Source of the DNA: JAUVXJ01 sp034430275
GTDB taxonomy: Bacteria; Chloroflexota; Anaerolineae; UBA7937; B3-Chlor
Assembly (NCBI GenBank): GCA_034430275.1
Contig: DAOUEW010000410.1
Span: forward strand, 1-47,997
DNA: 47,997 bases
Direction: 5' to 3'
The notes under the pieces were generated by a model. That model saw nothing but the letters and a program-made list of their open reading frames with translations, was not told the origin of the DNA and did not search any database. Positions 43,400 through 47,997 of the stretch are shown piece by piece (within the stretch, counting starts at the first letter, position 1; each line of letters opens with the position of its first letter). Both the position numbers and the translations under genes were made by a program.

Positions 43400-44818
43400 A
43401 TGTTCAAGAAGGAGAACAGCGCCAGCGTCAATTTCATGCTGTCGGCTACCGCCTGGATCGTGTTTGGCGTCTTCATGGGGCTAATCCTGGCCCTTGAATT
43501 TGTGTTCCCAGATCTGTTTCGAGGCGTGCCGTGGCTGGTCTTCAGCCGTCTGCGCCAGGCGCACACCAATACGGTGCTCTTCGCTTTCCTGTCTGGCGGG
43601 ATGATGGGCCTGTGGCTCTACATCGTCCCCAGGCTGACGGCCCGGAGACTGTGGAGTGAGAGGCTTGGCAACATCACCATGATCCTTTGGAACGTGGCGG
43701 TGTTCATAGGGATCGTCGGGCTGCTTAACGCGCACACGCAGAGCAGGGAATACGCGGAGTTCGTGTGGGCGGTTGACGTGGCTGTGATGTTGGTCTTGAT
43801 CCTCAACTTGATCAACCTCTACATGACTATCGCCCATCGCGTGGAGTCGAAGCTATACGTTTCTATCTGGTACATCAGCGGTACCCTCATCTGGATGCCA
43901 CTGTTGTATTTCATCGGCAACGTGATGTGGAACCCGCCCACGGGCGCGCTCACCGGCATCAACGACACGATCTTCAACTGGTTCTATGGTCATAACGTGC
44001 TGGGACTGTGGTTCACGACCGGGTTGCTGCCGGTCATCTACTACGTAGTGCCCAGAGAGACGCGCACGCCGCTGTACAGCCACTTACTATCGCTGATCGG
44101 CTTCTGGGGCATCATCTTCTTCTATACTGGCGTGGGTGCCCACCACCTGTTATGGGCTCCTGTGCCCTACTGGCTGAAGACGATCGCGGTGGCCGAGAGC
44201 ATCGGCATGGTGCTGCCCGTAGTGGCCTTCATGATGAATATCCTGCTGACGATGCGCGGCAATTGGAACCGCTTCATGGCCAGCATCCCTCTTCGTTTCG
44301 TGGTCACGGGGTGGTTGGCTTACGTGCTGGTCTCCTATCAGGGTTCGCACGAGGCGCTTCGTGGTATCAACCTGCTGACGCACTTCACACAGTACGTGCC
44401 TGGTCATGCCCACCTGGCCCTGCTGTTCTTCGGTGCCTCGGTGGTGATAGGCGGAATGTACTACGTGGTCCCGCGCGTCTACGACTGCCGTATCTACAGC
44501 CGCACTCTGGCCAACGTGCAGTACAGCCTGTATTGCATCGGCTTCCTCTTCTTTTTCTCGGGCTTCATTCTGTCCGGACTGGTGCAGGGCACAAACTGGC
44601 TCCATCAGGGATTGCCGGTGTGGAGCGTGTTACCAGGATTGCGACCCTACATGGCGCTGCGGGCCTCCGGTGGAATTCTGCTGGTGCTGAGCTTCGTGTT
44701 GTTCGCTGTCAATGCCTTTGCCACGGTGTGGCGACGCCATCCTACAGGTGGACCTGCTATTCTAGAACAGAGGCCAGGTTCTCAAACGCCGGCTAGGGGA
44801 GAGGAGGTGCGGCCATGA
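43400..44818 (+). CDS. ccoN: cbb3-type cytochrome c oxidase subunit I
   Basis: A 472-residue, twelve-helix heme-copper oxidase catalytic subunit. Metal ligands: H55 in the RQAHTN segment (low-spin heme), H198 (FYGHN) and H248/H249 (GAHHLLW) for CuB, and H336/H338 (VPGHAH) for the hemes. These patterns are cbb3-type (C-family). It reduces O2 to water in the membrane, normally with high oxygen affinity. The strong site GAGGAGGTGACAC precedes the ATG. The next gene overlaps its stop by ATGA. Confidence 0.95.
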   Translation: MFKKENSASVNFMLSATAWIVFGVFMGLILALEFVFPDLFRGVPWLVFSRLRQAHTNTVLFAFLSGGMMGLWLYIVPRLTARRLWSERLGNITMILWNVAVFIGIVGLLNAHTQSREYAEFVWAVDVAVMLVLILNLINLYMTIAHRVESKLYVSIWYISGTLIWMPLLYFIGNVMWNPPTGALTGINDTIFNWFYGHNVLGLWFTTGLLPVIYYVVPRETRTPLYSHLLSLIGFWGIIFFYTGVGAHHLLWAPVPYWLKTIAVAESIGMVLPVVAFMMNILLTMRGNWNRFMASIPLRFVVTGWLAYVLVSYQGSHEALRGINLLTHFTQYVPGHAHLALLFFGASVVIGGMYYVVPRVYDCRIYSRTLANVQYSLYCIGFLFFFSGFILSGLVQGTNWLHQGLPVWSVLPGLRPYMALRASGGILLVLSFVLFAVNAFATVWRRHPTGGPAILEQRPGSQTPARGEEVRP

Positions 44819-46719
44819 GAATGACCCCGTCGATAATAATCATCGGAGGCGTGGTCGTCTTCTTCGCCGTTTTCGCCGTTGCAGTGTTCCTTCCGGCTGT
44901 GGTGTGGAATCCGCCACAGACCACTATTGCACACCCTTATACACCGGAACAGGAGCGAGGTCGGCAGTTGTTCTATTCCAACGGCTGCAACTATTGCCAC
45001 ACCCAATATGTGCGCGCCGAGGACACAGGGATGGGGCCGGTTTCGCAGGGGGGCGATTATGTCTTTGACAACCCCGTGATCCTGGGCTCCGAGCGCACCG
45101 GCCCTGATCTCTCCTACCTAGGGCGCAAACGTTCTGAGGCGTGGGAGATCGGGCATCTGAAGGATCCGCGCCAATTCTCACCTCTCTCCATCATGCCCAG
45201 CTTCGAGTTTCTCTCCGATGGGGATTTGAGCGCGATCGCGGTTTACCTGTTTGCCCTGGGTGATCGAGTAGCGCAGGAACGGATGATACTTCCCCCCGAG
45301 TCATATGCCGGTCTGACGGATCCTATACCGTATCCGACGATCACGCTGACCCCGGAAGACCAAGGCTGGGCAACCTGGGAGTCAGCGGCCTTGCAGCAGG
45401 GGAAGGAACTGTACACCGACTACTGCCTGACCTGCCACGGCTGCGCCGGAGATGGTCTCGGCAGCTATGCCGGCACGATGGTCGTGACCCCTGCGGACTT
45501 CAAGCAGGAGCCTTTCCGCAGCATGCCGGACGACCAGTGGTTCTGGCACGTCTCGGAAGGAGTGCAGGGAACTCTCATGCCTACCTGGAAGGCCAGCCTC
45601 ACCGAGGACGAGCGTTGGGAGGTGATCCGCTACGTCCAGCAGATCTTTGCCCGGCCGGTGATGCGCGACCCGGCCGAGGGAGACCCGCCTGCGGAATACG
45701 CAAGCCAAACCGATCCCGTACCGTTGACTGTAGACACGCTGGATGACGGTAAGCGCATCTTCAGTCGCGAGTGCATGATCTGCCATGGCGATGCCGGGCG
45801 CGGCCATGGTCCGTATGCGGAGGGACTGCAGCCCTCGCCGCCAGACTTTGGCGATGGCAGTTACGGCACACTTCAAAACCCCAGCTACACCGACGGCGAC
45901 TACTTCTGGCGGATCAGTGAGGGCTTGCCCTGGAGCGCCATGCCGCCCTGGAAGCTCCAGTACTCGGAGGAAGATCGGTGGAGACTGGTCCAGTATATCC
46001 GGGTCAACTTCACCCAGACCCAAGAGCGCCCTGTGATGACAGAACTGCAGGTTGCCTACCCAGAGGTCTACCTGGGCCAGATCATACCCCAAGACGCTTC
46101 CTTCGAGGAGGGTAAGCGTGTGTATCTGACGACTTGCGCCCACTGCCATGGCCTGGACGGTCTGGGTGGTGGCGTGGACGGCCAATACCTGGACGTGCAG
46201 CCAGCCAACTTGACCGATCCGAACCTGAAAGGGATGTCGGAAGGAGAGTTATTCACCAGGGTGACGTTTGGTGTCCCAAACTCGGCCATGCCGACCTGGG
46301 GCGAGTTCCTGCCCGAGAGCACACGCTGGAACGCCATCAAGTACGTGGGCGATGCGTTCATATTGGGAGGCGACTCGACGTGGGTATCCTACGGAGACGC
46401 CCAGGTGGCGGCCAACTTCGTCACGCTGAGCAGTGACAACTGGATCGGAGAAGGTCACGTCATCTCGGCCACGCATGGCATCGATTTATACGACAGCTAC
46501 TGTGCTATGTGCCATGGCCAGAACGGTCTGGGCAGCCCAGCCAAGGGCCCCGCTCTCGACCGGGCCAACATGGGAGAGGCATATATCTTGTGGCGGATAT
46601 GGGAGGGAGTACCTGGCAGCACGATGTACCCGTTCCAATGGGTGCTTTCCGAGCCCGACATCTGGGACATCACTGCCTACGTTGAAAGCCTTGGCAGCCA
46701 GCAGGGAGGTGGACCATGA
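44815..46719 (+). CDS. CcoO-like subunit fused to four more cytochrome c domains
   Basis: 634 residues. One N-terminal membrane helix (about 8-28), then a CcoO-type domain with CNYCH (58-62) and the HTQYVRAED sequence typical of CcoO. Four further heme domains follow: CLTCH (204-208), CMICH (320-324), CAHCH (441-445) and CAMCH (563-567), each with a downstream Met-containing segment. Classical cbb3 has a mono-heme CcoO and a di-heme CcoP; here five hemes sit on one chain, so it probably replaces both. The protein is anchored with the hemes outside. Translation is coupled to ccoN by ATGA overlap. Confidence 0.92.
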   Translation: MRMTPSIIIIGGVVVFFAVFAVAVFLPAVVWNPPQTTIAHPYTPEQERGRQLFYSNGCNYCHTQYVRAEDTGMGPVSQGGDYVFDNPVILGSERTGPDLSYLGRKRSEAWEIGHLKDPRQFSPLSIMPSFEFLSDGDLSAIAVYLFALGDRVAQERMILPPESYAGLTDPIPYPTITLTPEDQGWATWESAALQQGKELYTDYCLTCHGCAGDGLGSYAGTMVVTPADFKQEPFRSMPDDQWFWHVSEGVQGTLMPTWKASLTEDERWEVIRYVQQIFARPVMRDPAEGDPPAEYASQTDPVPLTVDTLDDGKRIFSRECMICHGDAGRGHGPYAEGLQPSPPDFGDGSYGTLQNPSYTDGDYFWRISEGLPWSAMPPWKLQYSEEDRWRLVQYIRVNFTQTQERPVMTELQVAYPEVYLGQIIPQDASFEEGKRVYLTTCAHCHGLDGLGGGVDGQYLDVQPANLTDPNLKGMSEGELFTRVTFGVPNSAMPTWGEFLPESTRWNAIKYVGDAFILGGDSTWVSYGDAQVAANFVTLSSDNWIGEGHVISATHGIDLYDSYCAMCHGQNGLGSPAKGPALDRANMGEAYILWRIWEGVPGSTMYPFQWVLSEPDIWDITAYVESLGSQQGGGP

Positions 46720-46898
46720 TGCCTTTGGGGCTATGGGTCGTAGTAGGATGGATGCTTTTTGTCGCGCTTACCGGGGTGGCGTTCTTCGTCTGGGGCTGGA
46801 GAGGAGGGCAATTCCGCGACATCGAAGAAGCGAAATACAGCATGTTGGAGGATAGGGAGCCGGAATCCTGGCCCGGCCAGGAAGGAGGCCAAGAGTGA
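46716..46898 (+). CDS. ccoS: cbb3 oxidase maturation protein CcoS-like
   Basis: 60 residues. One N-terminal membrane helix, then WGWRGGQFRDIEEAKYSMLED, which matches the CcoS pattern (WA..SGQFDDL). CcoS is needed for cofactor insertion into cbb3 oxidase. Its ATG overlaps the stop of the heme protein. Confidence 0.8.
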   Translation: MMPLGLWVVVGWMLFVALTGVAFFVWGWRGGQFRDIEEAKYSMLEDREPESWPGQEGGQE

Positions 46899-47203
46899 CG
46901 GAAAATGTCCTGCAAGTCGGGCAAGAGATACTGTGGATTGTGGGCGGTGCAGCTATCCTCATTCTCTTCGCCGTGACTGTTGCGCTGCCACATCGCTCCG
47001 GAGTCTTGCCGGGCAGCAGTGGCCATCGGGAGGATGCAGATGAGGCTGGGCATGAGGTCATCCGAGCTGACGGCTACATAGATAGCTTCGGCGGAGAGAT
47101 CGAAGAGGCCGGCGGCGGCTTGCCACTAGTGGTCCTACTCGCAATCCCCGGCGTCCTACTCTGGTGGTTGGTCTACTTGATCGTGAACTGGACACCGCGG
47201 TAG
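46895..47203 (+). CDS. CcoP/CcoQ-like two-helix membrane protein
   Basis: 102 residues. A first helix (about 12-30), a hydrophilic middle with HREDADEAGHEVIRADGYID, then GGGLPLVVLLAIPGVLLWWLVYLIVNW. The D/E-rich stretch before the second helix resembles the N-terminus of CcoP (…DGIEE…PLP.WW), without any heme motif. It probably helps assemble or stabilise the oxidase. It starts with GTG 46895 in a GTGA overlap with ccoS. Confidence 0.65.
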   Translation: MTENVLQVGQEILWIVGGAAILILFAVTVALPHRSGVLPGSSGHREDADEAGHEVIRADGYIDSFGGEIEEAGGGLPLVVLLAIPGVLLWWLVYLIVNWTPR

Positions 47204-47214
47204 AGGGAGGGACT

Positions 47215-47535
47215 ATGGCATACATCTATCAAGTCAGTTTTAACATCCGGCCCGACCAGATGAGCGAACTGCAAATAGGCAACTCTCTCGAACGAGTGCT
47301 GGGCTATTTGCGCACTTTGCTGCCTAGTGAGCCCGGCTACACCACCTCGCGGGCTTTTTACTCCCTGGACGTGCCGGACCGCACCCACCTCATCTTTCAG
47401 AGTATCTGGGAGGCGTGGGATGATCTGGAAGCCCACCGCGGCTCGTCGCTGGCCGAGAACAAGGTTCTCACCGAATTTCAACCTCACGTGACGCTGGAAG
47501 ACCTGGACGTCCACGTCTACGAAGAGGTAGCCTGA
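47215..47535 (+). CDS. antibiotic-biosynthesis-monooxygenase-fold (ABM-like) protein
   Basis: 106 residues, soluble. The pattern of two beta-alpha-beta units (IYQVSFNIRPDQ, RTLLPSEPGYTTSRAFYSLD, HLIFQSIWEAWDDLEAH) fits the dimeric alpha/beta barrel of the ABM family. Such proteins bind or degrade small ligands or heme-like groups. The function in an oxidase operon is unknown. AGAGGGAGGGACT precedes ATG 47215. Confidence 0.65.
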   Translation: MAYIYQVSFNIRPDQMSELQIGNSLERVLGYLRTLLPSEPGYTTSRAFYSLDVPDRTHLIFQSIWEAWDDLEAHRGSSLAENKVLTEFQPHVTLEDLDVHVYEEVA

Positions 47536-47553
47536 GGAAGAAAGCAGGCTAGT

Positions 47554-47742
47554 ATGAGCCCGACTATAGATCTGATTGTCAGAGCAGCAATAATCGTGAC
47601 ACTCACGAATCTAATAGAATATGTACATCTAAAGCAGAATCCAGATCATCTGACCATACCGTTTGTTCTTCTGGTGAGCCTTGTGACAGTAGTACCGATC
47701 TGGATAAGTATCTGGTTCGTGCTGCGAAAACAAGAAGATTGA
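47554..47742 (+). CDS. small two-helix membrane protein
   Basis: 62 residues with hydrophobic helices at about 6-24 and 33-55 and a basic-acidic C-terminus (RKQED). I do not recognise it. It lies 18 bp after the ABM-like gene with a weak GAGGAAG site, and its stop overlaps the next start (TTGA). Confidence 0.6.
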   Translation: MSPTIDLIVRAAIIVTLTNLIEYVHLKQNPDHLTIPFVLLVSLVTVVPIWISIWFVLRKQED

Positions 47743-47997
47743 GGGATTGGCACTACGCAGCCAAAGTGCAACGCACTTGTTGTCTCTGTCCCTTGTTGTG
47801 CCTGGCTGGCTGTCTGGCCCTGTCCGGCTGTGGGGGGACGCCCGTGCCCACGCAACTGACCCAAACTGTGGGCACGTTGACGGCGACCCTGGCGATCCAC
47901 CCCTACCCGCCGGTGCCCATGCAAGACACCAGGCTGGAATTGGCGCTGCAAGACGCAGGACAACCGGTCTCTGGCGCGACGGTGCGCTTGACCATGA
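47739..47997 (+). CDS. FixH/YtkA-like lipoprotein, cut by the window edge
   Basis: At least 86 codons, running off the right end. A signal peptide with lipobox LSGC follows several Cys, then the linker TPVPTQLTQTVGTLTATLAI and a beta domain beginning LELALQDAGQPVSGATVRLT, the pattern of YtkA/FixH proteins that sit in cbb3 oxidase operons and act in copper or oxidase assembly. The start may be TTG 47739 (TTGA overlap) or GTG 47768; neither has a strong site. The family call rests on few residues. Confidence 0.6.
   Translation, partial: MRDWHYAAKVQRTCCLCPLLCLAGCLALSGCGGTPVPTQLTQTVGTLTATLAIHPYPPVPMQDTRLELALQDAGQPVSGATVRLTM

Noticed and set aside
1..47997. CRISPR arrays, rRNA, tRNA and insertion sequences
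   Set aside because: No regular direct-repeat series, rRNA stretch, complete tRNA cloverleaf, or transposase gene was found anywhere in the window.

Overview
The window is a GC-rich bacterial chromosome segment, most likely from a Chloroflexota lineage (Anaerolineae-like). This rests on a cold-shock protein with an N-terminal zinc ribbon, many lipoproteins with Pro/Thr-rich linkers, two GT families for trehalose, a BMP-type nucleoside ABC importer, and a cbb3-type oxidase fused to extra heme domains. The assignment is an inference from gene style, not from a marker tree. Every convincing promoter found has a TTGACA-like -35, a 17-nt spacer and a TAnnnT-like -10.

Layout. 0.1-7.4 kb (mostly minus strand): small membrane protein, DUF1295 reductase-like protein, DegV, a methyltransferase whose possible N-terminal membrane part is cut off by a single TAG, and a 1053-residue multidomain membrane protein. 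7.4-8.6 kb: a decayed WD40 gene and a small basic membrane-anchored protein. 8.8-15.5 kb: deoxynucleoside kinase followed by a complete BMP/nucleoside ABC importer. Its ATPase carries about 118 extra residues with predicted membrane helices inside the first nucleotide-binding domain, and both permeases have long extra N-terminal membrane regions. 15.6-20.9 kb: a duplicated-domain lipoprotein, a TPR protein, remnants of a phosphoesterase gene, a variant NifU-like scaffold, a membrane gene interrupted by an in-frame TGA, and an orphan tyrosine recombinase.

21.2-29.6 kb: CarD-like regulator, TreT-like trehalose synthase, two small ORFs, a consensus promoter with a long structured leader in front of rpsU-rpmI, a TM-helix-repeat channel protein, a PRC-barrel protein, a cold-shock protein and a GT20 trehalose-6-phosphate synthase. 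29.7-36.5 kb: opine-dehydrogenase-like protein, M20 deacylase downstream of pyruvate kinase, and three secreted or lipid-anchored proteins. 36.7-42.9 kb: MscS channel, KimA-like potassium transporter, YetF-like DUF421 protein and MgtA-type P-type ATPase, together an ion and turgor homeostasis cluster. 43.0-48.0 kb: a promoter, a roughly 350-nt leader, then a cbb3-type terminal oxidase operon: CcoN, a five-heme CcoO-like protein, CcoS, a CcoP/Q-like membrane stub, an ABM-fold protein, a small membrane protein, and the start of a FixH/YtkA-like lipoprotein cut by the window edge.

The most unusual items are the membrane segment inside the ABC ATPase, the perfect-consensus promoter with its structured leader before rpsU, the five-heme CcoO fusion, and in-frame stops that break otherwise coherent reading frames.
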